From contig CALLPI010000001.1 of the NCBI GenBank assembly GCA_938015595.1, positions 186,001 through 250,000 on the forward strand: DNA of 64,000 bases. The letters are read 5' to 3'. Origin of the DNA: an uncultured Saprospiraceae bacterium (lineage in GTDB: Bacteria; Bacteroidota; Bacteroidia; Chitinophagales; Saprospiraceae). Below are positions 44,078 through 54,800 of this stretch, piece by piece. Below the pieces are notes generated by a model that worked only from the letters and a program-made list of their open reading frames with translations, made no database searches and was not told where the DNA came from. The stretch's first letter is position 1. Each line of letters opens with the position of its first letter. A program made the position numbers and the translations under genes.

Positions 44078-46132
44078 ATGAAACAACTCGTATGGTCATG
44101 TATTCTTTTTGTTTGTGCTACCAGTCTTGGTATGGCGCAGCCCACCCTTGTGCATCACGACAAGGTTGCTTTCAGAAGCGACCCCGGAATGGTGAATGCT
44201 GACTGGGCACCTTTTTACCACGGCGTAGCCTCGGGCGATCCGCTGGAAGATCGCGTCATCATCTGGACGCGCGTAACACCTAACGAAATGAACAGCACCC
44301 CCATTGATGTAGCCTGGAGAGTGGCTACCGACCCCGCGCTGACCAATGTAGTGCAAACAGGAGTATTTACCACTACCGCCGCGCGTGATTACACGGTGAA
44401 AGTGGATGTGACAGGCTTGCAGCCAGGCCAAACGTACTACTATGGTTTTACTGCGCTGGGGCGCAACTCGCTGACCGGCAGAACGAAAACTACACCTGTG
44501 GGCAATCAGGTCAACCACCTCAAATTTGGCGTAGTATCGTGCAGCAACTACCAGGCAGGCTATTTCAATGCTTACAAGCGCCTATCAGAGCGCAATGATT
44601 TAGACGCCATCATTCACCTGGGTGATTACATCTATGAGTACGCCGACCGTGTGTATGGCGACTCCTTGCTTTTCGACCAGCGTATGCTACATCCAGAGAA
44701 CGAGATCGTTACTTTAGCGGAGTACCGCACCCGATACTCTACCTACCGCTTGGATACGGCGCTTGTGCGTGCTCACCAGCAGCATCCGTTTATTGCAGTA
44801 TGGGACGACCACGAAAGCGCCAATGATGCCTACACTGACGGTGCGCAAAACCACGACCCAGCTACTGAGGGCAGTTGGGAAGCGCGCAAGGCCGTGTCCA
44901 AGCAAGTGTATTTTGAGTGGATGCCCATACGCGACACCGACCGCCAGAGTGTGTATCGCCTCATTAGCTACGGCCAGTTGCTCGATCTCATTATGCTCGA
45001 TACTCGCTTGGAGGGCCGCCAGGAGCAAATCAGCAGTATTGCCGATCCTGCATTGCAAGATACAGCGCGTACCATCTTAGGTAGGGAGCAGCGCGAGTGG
45101 CTGTTGCAGCAACTGTCCAACTCTCAGGCACGCTGGAAGGTCATTGGCCAGCAGGTCATTGTGGCAGACCTGAACGTGGGTTGGGCGGCTTTGGCCAATC
45201 CTGCGTTTACTTTTGAAGGGCTGGAAAGTCTTTTTCTCGATATATGGGATGGCTACCCCGCCGAGCGCCGCGCCATCCTAAACCATATTCGCCAAAACCA
45301 GATTGACAACGTAGTCATCTTGTCAGGCGATTTTCATAGCGCTTTTGCTTTTGACGTGCCTGACAGCCCCGTAAACTTGAATTTTCAGACAGTTCCTGGT
45401 TTTGGCAATTTGCCTGTTTACACACCCACTCCTACCTACAATAGTCAGACCGGCGAAGGCTCCATCGCAGTAGAATTTGTAACGCCCAGTATTACCTCGG
45501 CTAACTTTGATGAAAATGTAGGCTTAGCAGCTGCAATGGGTTTTCAGTTGCAAATCAACAGCCCCATACAGCCTGTGCCGGGGATTAACCTGGGCAACCC
45601 CAACCCGCATATGAAGTTTAAAGACCTCATTCAGCACGGGTATTTCATTCTGGACGTTACTCCTGAGCGCGCCCAGGCAGATTGGTTCTTCGGCACCATC
45701 AGTACTGTGAGCAATGCAGAGACCTTTGGTGGCGCTTGGCTTACCGAGCACCAGGCCAACCGCCTGCGCCAAGCCAGCGCTCCCAGTGCCCCTAAAGTGC
45801 TGCAAGACTTGCCGGCGCCGCTGAATCCGCCCGGCCTACCCAGCCCGGCCACCCGATTGGACGCCCAGCGCTCCAACTTTGTACTGCTGTCGGTGTGGCC
45901 CAATCCTGCACAGGATACAGCTCACGTGCATTACTCCCTAACTCAGAAAGCAAAGGTGCGGGCAACTTTGCACAGCGCCAAGGGCGGGCAAGTGATGCGC
46001 TTGGTGGACACCGAGTTGCAGCCCGGCATATACACTTTGGTGGTGGATGTGACCCAACTGCCAGCGGGCTCCTACCTGTGTCGCTTTGTGGTGGAAGGCA
46101 GGGCATATACGGCTAAGGTTGTGAAGCAATAG
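44078..46132 (+). CDS. PhoD-like alkaline phosphatase with T9SS C-terminal sorting domain
   Basis: The 684-residue exported protein (signal MKQLVWSCILFVCATSLGMA) has an N-terminal PhoD sandwich domain (FYHGVASGDPLEDRVIIWTR). The PhoD phosphatase region follows, with metal-binding motifs HLGDYIYEY, WDDHES and SGDFHSAF. Type PhoD enzymes cleave phosphate diesters and monoesters using iron and calcium. The last about 80 residues (VWPNPAQDTAHVHY, LPAGSYLCRFVVEG) are a type IX sorting domain, so the enzyme is released or anchored at the surface. This suggests phosphate scavenging from the environment, though no pho regulator is near. Confidence 0.88.
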   Translation: MKQLVWSCILFVCATSLGMAQPTLVHHDKVAFRSDPGMVNADWAPFYHGVASGDPLEDRVIIWTRVTPNEMNSTPIDVAWRVATDPALTNVVQTGVFTTTAARDYTVKVDVTGLQPGQTYYYGFTALGRNSLTGRTKTTPVGNQVNHLKFGVVSCSNYQAGYFNAYKRLSERNDLDAIIHLGDYIYEYADRVYGDSLLFDQRMLHPENEIVTLAEYRTRYSTYRLDTALVRAHQQHPFIAVWDDHESANDAYTDGAQNHDPATEGSWEARKAVSKQVYFEWMPIRDTDRQSVYRLISYGQLLDLIMLDTRLEGRQEQISSIADPALQDTARTILGREQREWLLQQLSNSQARWKVIGQQVIVADLNVGWAALANPAFTFEGLESLFLDIWDGYPAERRAILNHIRQNQIDNVVILSGDFHSAFAFDVPDSPVNLNFQTVPGFGNLPVYTPTPTYNSQTGEGSIAVEFVTPSITSANFDENVGLAAAMGFQLQINSPIQPVPGINLGNPNPHMKFKDLIQHGYFILDVTPERAQADWFFGTISTVSNAETFGGAWLTEHQANRLRQASAPSAPKVLQDLPAPLNPPGLPSPATRLDAQRSNFVLLSVWPNPAQDTAHVHYSLTQKAKVRATLHSAKGGQVMRLVDTELQPGIYTLVVDVTQLPAGSYLCRFVVEGRAYTAKVVKQ

Positions 46133-46306
46133 GGTAGGCAGAAGAAGTCTTGGGCGAAGTGCGGCCTACTTGCTTGCTATTTGCTAGAAGTGCCTCACAA
46201 AATGTCGTCTGCGATGCCTTTATCTTTTTTCCTTTGCAACAATGGCAAGAAGCCTATATCTTTGGCGGTTCAACTGGATTTCATATTCACCAAAAAATTA
46301 GAACCG

Positions 46307-48178
46307 ATGATTCAATCCATTACCCGCTGCTTCAGTGCGTTGGCATTGCTGGTGGCCTGCTCGGTAGGTTACGTATGGGGCCAAACGCCGTTCTTTACCG
46401 AAACCTTTGGCGGTCCGGACTTCCCTGCTGGCTGGACTTCCGTAGTGCAGCAAGGCAATAACCAACCTACTTCTGCATGGTTTCGCACTACTACTGGCCC
46501 TGCCGGCGATTTTCCCATTAGCCCGCTTGCTTCTACTACGGCGGCTAATGGCTGGATGATTTTCGACTCCGACCTGAACTGCAACATCGGCGTAGGGCAA
46601 AATGCCTGGCTGATCTCGCCCCCGCTCAATACTACTGGGCGTACGCAGATCTTCCTCAAGTTTCAGACTTTCTACCGCAATTTTTATGATGTATGCAACG
46701 TACGTGTGGGTACTAATCTCAATGACCTCAACAACTGGGCTACCTTCCCTGTATTTCCCAATGTTGCTCCTAATGCATACGGCGGCGGCTCAGCCAACGT
46801 GAACCCACAAAACATCAACATCAATATTTCTTCGGCAGCGGCTGATCAAGCCCAGGTGTACTTTGCCTTCCAGTTCCGCTCTACCCCCGGTGACGGCCCG
46901 GGCAACCTCATTGGTTGTGCTTACGCCTGGCAAGTGGACGACGTAGAGTTGCTGGAAGGCGACCCCCGCGCCCCGAATGATATGCGCGTGAACACCTTCT
47001 TTGCTTTTGCGCCCAATGCCGCCACGCCTGTGTCTCAACGTGAGTCCTTCGGATTCATCGCCGACATTCAGAACGTAGGCTCGCAAGCTCAGCCTGGTTC
47101 TACCCTCTCAGTCATTATCGAAAACTCGGATGAAGAAGAAATCTACCGCGACTCCATCCGCTATGGCTCCATTGCTGTGGATTCTGTGGCCGAAAATGTC
47201 TTCTTCCCCAACGAGTACACTCCGTTGGATATAGCCGGTGTGTACTTTGGCAGGTATGAACTGACCTTAGACTCTGGGCCGGATGCCAACCCTGAAAATA
47301 ACTTTCAAGAGTTTATTTTTGCTATAACCGACAGCACATTCTCTAAAGAGTTGTATGCCACCCGCTCGGTAGCACCAGCTGCTGACGAAAGCTACACTTA
47401 CGGCAATGTGTTCTATGTGCCCAACGGCGATAATTTCGCGGCCAGTTCTATTTCCTTCCGTGTAGCCAATGCTTCTCAACTCACTGGGCGCAGCGTGACC
47501 TTGCTACTGTACAAGTGGAACGGCGACGTCAACGACAACTTCCGCGTTGATCCCGCCGAATATGAAAACGTACCTATTGCCTTCAATTCCTATATTTTTA
47601 CCGGTGATGAACAGTTCAATATTATTACAGTGCCGGTGAACGAAGACAACTCCGTAGCCAGCCTGGAAAGCGACAAATACTACATTGCGGCTGTGCAATA
47701 TGCCACCGACGACGACCAAGCTTTCTTCCTGCTGGCCAACGACGATTTTGACTATGCCGCTACGGTATTTTATACTGACTCTCTCGACAAACCTCGCTAT
47801 GCCAGTGCCCTGGATGTAGGCAACTCAGGGTCTTTCAGCCTTATTGGTTTCGGATATGATATTGTGCCGGTGGTGCGTCTGAATATCCGCTCGCTGACCA
47901 ACACCCAAGAGCCGACGCTTGACCCAGCGGCAGTAGCAGTGTATCCTAATCCGGCAGACCACCATGCTACCTTAGCACTTAACCTCGAAGCACCCTCCGC
48001 CGAAGTAGAAATCATCATCATGGATGTTGCAGGCAAAGTGCTCAGCGTACAGCGCCACCAAAATCTGCAGCGCGAGCAGCTCAATCTCTCTACAGCTCAT
48101 CTGCCTTCGGGCGCCTATAATGTGCGCGTGCGCACCGACAAGGGCGTAGCCGTGAAGCGCCTGCTGGTGCAGCATTGA
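46307..48178 (+). CDS. Secreted choice-of-anchor-like protein with T9SS C-terminal sorting domain
   Basis: The 623-residue protein has a signal peptide (MIQSITRCFSALALLVACSV then GYVWGQ). It opens with a jelly-roll-like segment, TETFGGPDFPAGWTSV and NAWLISPPLN, as in choice-of-anchor J surface proteins. Further beta-rich stretches contain Asn/Asp-rich loops, and a type IX sorting domain ends it (VYPNPADHHATLAL, LPSGAYNVRVRTDKG, RLLVQH). No enzymatic motif is seen. It is probably a surface adhesin or carbohydrate-binding protein. The ATG at 46307 is chosen because upstream codons do not form a signal peptide. A strong hairpin follows. Confidence 0.8.
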   Translation: MIQSITRCFSALALLVACSVGYVWGQTPFFTETFGGPDFPAGWTSVVQQGNNQPTSAWFRTTTGPAGDFPISPLASTTAANGWMIFDSDLNCNIGVGQNAWLISPPLNTTGRTQIFLKFQTFYRNFYDVCNVRVGTNLNDLNNWATFPVFPNVAPNAYGGGSANVNPQNININISSAAADQAQVYFAFQFRSTPGDGPGNLIGCAYAWQVDDVELLEGDPRAPNDMRVNTFFAFAPNAATPVSQRESFGFIADIQNVGSQAQPGSTLSVIIENSDEEEIYRDSIRYGSIAVDSVAENVFFPNEYTPLDIAGVYFGRYELTLDSGPDANPENNFQEFIFAITDSTFSKELYATRSVAPAADESYTYGNVFYVPNGDNFAASSISFRVANASQLTGRSVTLLLYKWNGDVNDNFRVDPAEYENVPIAFNSYIFTGDEQFNIITVPVNEDNSVASLESDKYYIAAVQYATDDDQAFFLLANDDFDYAATVFYTDSLDKPRYASALDVGNSGSFSLIGFGYDIVPVVRLNIRSLTNTQEPTLDPAAVAVYPNPADHHATLALNLEAPSAEVEIIIMDVAGKVLSVQRHQNLQREQLNLSTAHLPSGAYNVRVRTDKGVAVKRLLVQH

Positions 48179-48214
48179 TATTAGGCGTTGCTCGACTATA
48201 GAATTTAGCACAAT

Positions 48215-48252
48215 AAGTAGCGGTAGGTGCAACCATGCACTTGCCGCTACTT
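48215..48252 (+). terminator. Intrinsic terminator-like hairpin after the T9SS protein gene
   Basis: A 17-base stem (AAGTAGCGGTAGGTGCA and its partner, with only wobble pairs as exceptions) closes a 4-base loop. It is followed by GTTTAG rather than a long T-run. It begins 36 bases after the stop codon. Confidence 0.6.
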
Positions 48253-48275
48253 GTTTAGTCAAAAAGCAGTGCGCT

Positions 48276-48737
48276 ATGCAAAAAGAAACAAAAGAGAAGG
48301 ATTTCGTGCGCCGGCCTAGTTATCCGGGTGGCCCCAAAGCCATGCAGGAATTTCTGCGCCAGAATTTGCAGTACCCTGCCGAGGCGCTGCAGCATGGCAT
48401 AGAAGGTACTGTAGTAGTACGCTATGGAATTGACCATAAAGGCAATGTGACGCACGCCAAGGTATTGACAAGCGTAGGCTACGGCTGCGACGAAGAAGCT
48501 ATACGCCTGGCCAAGATGCTAAAGTTTGACGTGCCTCCGGTCAAAGGGCTAAAGGTAAGTTTTCACAATACGCTTAAGGTTCATTTTCGGCTCTCAGAAA
48601 ACACTGCGCCCCCAGAAACAATTGCTGCTCCTGACGTAGTCTATACCATAACCCCCGCCGACGCCAGTGCTAACGGGGCGCCAGTGGCCAATAGCAATGA
48701 GCACAAGAGCTACACCTACACTATCCAATGGCAGTAA
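48276..48737 (+). CDS. TonB C-terminal domain protein without membrane anchor
   Basis: The 153-residue protein matches the TonB C-terminal domain. RPSYPGGPKAMQEFLRQNL is followed by QYPAEALQHGIEGTVVVRYG and a GYGCDEEAIRLAKMLKF segment, as in Bacteroidota energy transducers. Unlike TonB it has no N-terminal membrane helix, no signal peptide and no Pro-rich linker. The start MQKETKEKDFVRRP is highly charged. The last 50 residues are low-complexity (ENTAPPETIAAPD). It may be a cytoplasmic relative or may lack its first exported part. Its role is unknown. Confidence 0.75.
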   Translation: MQKETKEKDFVRRPSYPGGPKAMQEFLRQNLQYPAEALQHGIEGTVVVRYGIDHKGNVTHAKVLTSVGYGCDEEAIRLAKMLKFDVPPVKGLKVSFHNTLKVHFRLSENTAPPETIAAPDVVYTITPADASANGAPVANSNEHKSYTYTIQWQ

Positions 48738-48858
48738 TCCCCCACTCCCGTACCACAGAATTTTTTAAGTTTGTAGATACTAATTGGGCAGCGTATTATG
48801 TTAATAAACAGGGGGTAATTCTATCCCGCGCCTCGTTCAGAATGAAATCCAATTTGCA

Positions 48859-51800
48859 ATGTCAACCACTCCTCTATTGGCCGGCCGATATTTGGCGGCT
48901 GTCTTTGTTTTTGCCTTTTTCACCACCTTTGCCCAGCCGACTGACACCATGAACACCAACCCGATAGAGCCCTATAAAAAGGAATGGAAGTCCATTGACT
49001 CCCTTAGCCAGAAAGGGCTGTATCAATCGGCGTTGGAAGTTGTAAACCGCCTATATCCGCGCACCGTACAAAACAATCAGTACGCGCAGTCTGTCAAAGT
49101 ACTGCTATACAAAGCCCGCCTGGTGCGAATGTTGGAAGAAGACGGCCAATTGGCAGCCATCCGAGAGTTGCAGGCCGAAGAAAACAAAGCCCCTTTTCCA
49201 GTGAACGCCGTTTTGCAGTCTGTGTTGGGCGAACTGCTTTTTGACTACTTGGAAAACCAACGCTACATCTTGCACGGGCGTGTCTCTACGGCTGATACCC
49301 GCCCCGACGACATCAAGACCTGGAGTATGGAGCAACTGGAGGCCGAGAGCAGCCGCTATTTTCTATCTTCTGTACAGCACGAGGGGCTGGCTGACATACC
49401 CATCCAACAGTTTGATGCTGTAACCACCAAACCCGTGCAAACAGACGAATTGCGCCCCAGTCTATTCGACCTGCTAGCCCATCGTGCTATTGATCACTTC
49501 TCTAACGATCGCGGCTACCTTACCCGGCCAGCCTATCGCTTTCAGATTGAGCAAATGGAGGTCTTTGCCGAAGTCTCTCAGTTTGTCAATTACGAATTTA
49601 AAACCCGCGATACTTCCTCTTTTCACTACCGCGCGCTACTCCTCTTCCAGCAATTGCTGCGCTTGCACACGCCTCAAGCCAACACGGCAGCTTTCTTGGA
49701 TGCCAATCTCAAGCGTCTGCGCTTTGCCCATCGGCATGCTGTTCTGCCCGATAAGGACAACCTGTACAAAAATGCCTTGCAGCAGCACGTCAAAGCCTGG
49801 TCGCACCAGCCCTTGATTGCCGACTACTACTACGCCCTGGCCGAATGGCAACACGACTACGGCCAAGACTACAACCCCGAGACTAACGAAGATACCAAAA
49901 AGTGGGCATGGAAAGAAGCGCTGACTATTTGTGACAAAACCATTAAAGAGTATCCTGGCACTTATGGCGCTGCCCAATGCGCTCGGCTGCGCGCTACCAT
50001 CTTGACCAAAGACCTTTCCTTGCAAGCTGAGCAGGTCGGCATTCCTGGCAAAAACATACTGTTGGCCATAGCTTATCGCAACGTGCCCCGCGCTTTTGTC
50101 AAAATCGTGCCCCTCAAGTGGGAAGACCGCGAGCGTTTTCAGCGCTGGGATACTGCCAAAGACCTGGACTGGCTCAACAACATCAAGCCTGTACAGCAGC
50201 TGACCGTAGAACTCAAAAACCCCGGCGACTACCGCCACCACAGTACAGAGGCCGCCGTCAAAGGCTTACCTGCCGGGTACTATGCCATACTAATTTCTGA
50301 CAACAACAAGTTTCGATTCAAGGAGAATGCAGCGGGTTTTCTCACCATCCAGGTATCCAATCTGGCCTACCTACAACGCAACCTGCCGGAGGGTGGCGCG
50401 GAGTTCTGGGTGGTAGACCGCTTCAGTGGCAAACCCATACCTGGGGTGAAAGCCGAGTTTTTTCAATCTTCTTACGATTGGACGCGACGCCGCCAGGACA
50501 AGCGCAAGTGGAAAGAGGCTACCAGCAATGCTGAGGGGTTCGTGACACTGGACGCTGCTGAGCAGTACCAGTCTTTTGACATAGTATTAAGCAAAGGTAC
50601 AGAGCGATTGTATTCTGACAATCCGTATTCCACTTATCGCTATTTCTATCGCCGCGAACCCCAAATTCAAACCCACTTTTTCCTCGACAGAGCCATTTAT
50701 CGCCCTGGCCAGACGGTCTATTTCAAATGCCTGGTGGTGCAAAGTGATGCCAAAGGCGTGCCAGCCATCATGGCCAACGAAAAAGTGACAGTTGCGCTCT
50801 ACGATGCCAATGGCCAGGAAATTGCCAAACAAGAACTGCGCACTAATAGCTACGGCACAGTGCACGGCGCTTTTCAGGCGCCCGAAAACGGCCTGCTGGG
50901 CCTCATGCGCTTGCAGTCTTCGCTCAACGGCGCCCAGTACTTCCGAGTGGAGGAGTACAAGCGCCCCAAGTTTGAAGTGGTCATGCAGCCTCTGGAAGGC
51001 ACTGTAGCCCTGGGCGACAAAGTAACTGTGAAAGGCAAGGCCCAGGCCTATGCAGGCAGCAATGTGGATGGCGCCGCTGTGCAATACCGCGTGGTGCGCC
51101 AGGTTTTCTTCCCTTGGATACCCTGGTACTGGATGTGGCGCGCCAGCTATATGAATCAACAGGAAATGGAAATTGTCAACGGCGTGACTACCACCGATGC
51201 CAACGGCGAGTTCAGCATCACTTTCGACGCCATACCCGACCGCTCCATATCTAAAAAAAAACAGCCAGCTTTTCGCTTCACTGTGTATGCTGATGTGACC
51301 GATATCAATGGTGAAACACGCTACGGTGAAAAATCCATCAACCTGAGCGACAAGGCGCTAGTGCTGGGCATCAACGCTCCACAGCAGATAGACCGCAGTG
51401 CACCGCTCAATCTGTCCATCTCCGCTACTAACCTGGATGGTCAAAAGACACCTACTGAGGGCGATGTACGTCTTGAGCGCTTGCAAACCCCTGCACGTAG
51501 TGTGGTAGATCGCCTCTGGGATGCCCCCGACATGCCGAACCTCAATAGGGAAGAATTTATCAAGCTCTTCCCCAATCTGCCTTATCAGGAGGAGCATCGC
51601 CTGGAAAATTTACCCGTGGATGCGGTCATTCGCCAGGAACGCTTCAACACGGCGCAATCAGAGGCCTATGCCCTCTCCGTAGCCGACTTAGCGCCGGGAT
51701 ATTACCAAATCGTCTTGCGCAGCAGCGACGCCTCAGGGCAACCTGTAGAGTATCGCCATGTATTTACACTCTACGACAGTAAGGCTCGCCTGGCGCCGGC

Positions 51801-54800
51801 CAATACCATTTGGTGGGCCGACATCCCCGTCAAAAAACTCCAGGTGGGCGAAGTTGCACGCCTGTTTGCCGCCTCTACTTCTGGCCAAGCCGTTATACTT
51901 ACTGAACTGGAGCAGGATAACGCTCCGCTGGAAAGGCCTTCCGTCTCGGCGCCTACCAACTGGCACGAGTACTCGCGCTACATTTCTGTAAACGACCGGG
52001 GTGGGTTTTACATACAGGCTACCTCCATACGCCTAAACCGCGTATTTTCCGTCCAGCAGCTCATTGACGTGCCTTGGAGCGATAAGGAGCTGGATGTAGA
52101 ATACACTACCTTTCGCGATAAACTCCTGCCCGGTCAGGATGAAGAATGGCGCATCAAAATCAAAGGCCCCAAAGGCGAGCGCGTGGCAGCTGAGGTAGTC
52201 GCTGCCATGTACGATGCCTCGCTGGATGCCTTTGCGCCACACGGCTGGAATTTGTCACTCTATCCTGTTTACCAAAGTGCCGCGATGCGCTGGAATTCCG
52301 TCTTGTTTTCTACTACGCAAGCGCGTATGCACGCTGTGGAGTGGAACAAAATACCCAAGTCTGGCTTAGAGCGCATGTATCGAGAACTACAAGATATCTC
52401 TCTTGGCTTGGTGTATGGCATGGTCAGGATGAGGAAGGATGCTGCCTCTCGGGCGCCCGGAGCGCCTATGCCTGAAGCCATGATGGCCATGGATGCTGAA
52501 ACCAGCGAAACAGAGCCATCCCGTAGCGGCCCTGTGCCGCCCGCTCCGACAGTAGCAGAGCAGGAAGAAAAACCCAACCCTCCGGCTCCTCCCTCATTCG
52601 GCGTGCGCACTAACTTAAAGGAAACAGTTTTCTTCAAACCCGACTTGATGACTGATGCCGAGGGGAACGTCATTATCCGTTTTACGATAAACGAAGCCCT
52701 CACCCGCTGGAAACTACTGGGGCTGGCGCACACTACCGACCTGCACACTGCAATTTTCAGCCGAGAAGTACTTACTCAGAAGGAACTTATGGTGCTGCCC
52801 AATGCACCGCGGTTTGTGCGCGAGGGCGACGTGATCGAGTTTTCGGCCAAGGTGAGCAATCTCTCTGACCGGGTACTCTCTGGTACAGCCCGGCTGGAAC
52901 TCTTCGATGCACTGACCATGCGTCCAGTGGACGCCCAACTGGGCAATGCCGCCACGCTAGTGCCTTTCAATGCAGATGCTGGCCAATCGGCAGCCTTGAA
53001 GTGGATGCTGCGCATTCCGCAAGGCGAAGTGTCTGTCCTGACGCATCGCATAACTGCCCAGGCAGGTGCTTACCAGGATGGTGAAGAAAGCGCCATACCC
53101 GTACTGACCAACCGCATGTTGGTGACCGAAACCATGCCCATGTTCGTCCGTAGCGGGCAAACCAAAACGTTTACTTTCAATGCGCTGCGCAACACCAACT
53201 CCTCCACGCTCAGCCACCAAAAATTTACGCTGGAGTTTACTTCCAACCCTGCCTGGTATGCGGTACAGGCGCTACCGTATCTCATGGAGTATCCCTACGA
53301 GTGCATAGAGCAAGTATTCAATCGCTTTTATGCTAATACCTTGGCAGCTTCGGTGGCCAACAGCCAGCCGCAGATACGCAAGGTATTTGAATCCTGGCGT
53401 GGCACGGACGCCCTACAAAGTAATCTGCTGAAAAACCAGGAGCTCAAGTCTGCCCTGCTGCAGGAAACGCCCTGGGTGCTGGCTGCTCAAAAGGAAACCG
53501 ACCAGCGCCAGAGCATTGCCCTGCTCTTTGATCTGCATCGCATGGCTAAGGAGCAGAAGGAAACCCTGGACAAAATAGCCCAGCGGCAGTTGCCCAGCGG
53601 CGGTTTTGCTTGGTTTCATGGTGGCCGCGAAAACTGGTACATCAGCCAGTATATTGCCGAAGGCCTGGGCAATTTGCGCCAGCTGAAAGCTCTAGACCCT
53701 GCCACCATCTCTCAGGCTACAAGCATTGCTCAAAAAGTCGTCAAGCACATTGACGAGCAAATAGCTCGCGCCTATGAAGACCTCGAAAAAGAAGTGAAGG
53801 CTGGTCGTGCCAAGTGGGATGATGACCACCTCTCCAACATCTTCATCCACTACCTGTACACGCGCAGCTTCTACCCTGAAATGCCGCTGGAAAAACGCGC
53901 CGAGCAAGCCCGGAGCTACTACATGGGGCAAGCAGTCAAGTACTGGCTCAGCAAGAGCGTCTATGAGAAAGGCCTTCTGGCGCTGGCGCTACACCGCGCT
54001 GGCAAGGTTGCCGAAGCAAAATCTATTGTGAACTCCCTGCGCGAGCGTGCGCTGCGCTCTGAAGAGTTGGGTATGTACTGGAAGTACGATCGCGGGTACC
54101 TCTGGTATCAAATGCCCATAGAGACACACGCCCTGATGATCACGTTGTTTGACGAAATCACCAAAGATGACAAAGCCGTGGACGAAATGCGCCTGTGGTT
54201 GTTGCGCAACAAGCATACTACCCACTGGAAAACCACCAAAGCCACTGCTGCTGCCGTGTATGCCCTGTTGATGACGGGCGAGAATTGGCTCAAAGACGGC
54301 CAGGCTGTACAGGTAAGCTTTGATAAAAACACCCAAAACACCTACGCCGAGCGCATAGCTACCGCTCAGGCCGATGCCCAAGCTGGTAGCGGCTACTTCA
54401 AAACAGCATGGGACGGGAAGGAAATCAGCCCCTCCTTGGCCTCCATCAAGGTGCGCAACCCCAACAAGGCTGTAACCTGGGGAGCTGCATATTGGCAGTA
54501 TTTCGAACAGTTGGATAAGATTAAAACCTTTGAAGCTACACCACTTACCATCAAAAAAGAGCTGTTCAGAGAAGAATCTTCTGACAAAGGCCCTGTACTG
54601 CGCAGCCTGGATGCAGGGCGTGTACTCCAGCCCGGCGACAAGGTGGTGGTACGCATTGAAATACGCGTGGATCGCGCCATGGAGTACGTCCACCTCAAGG
54701 ATATGCGCGCTAGTGGTTTCGAGCCGGTCAATGTATTGAGCAGTTACAAATGGCAAGGCGGCTTGGGCTACTACGAAAGTACTACCGACGCTGCTACGCA

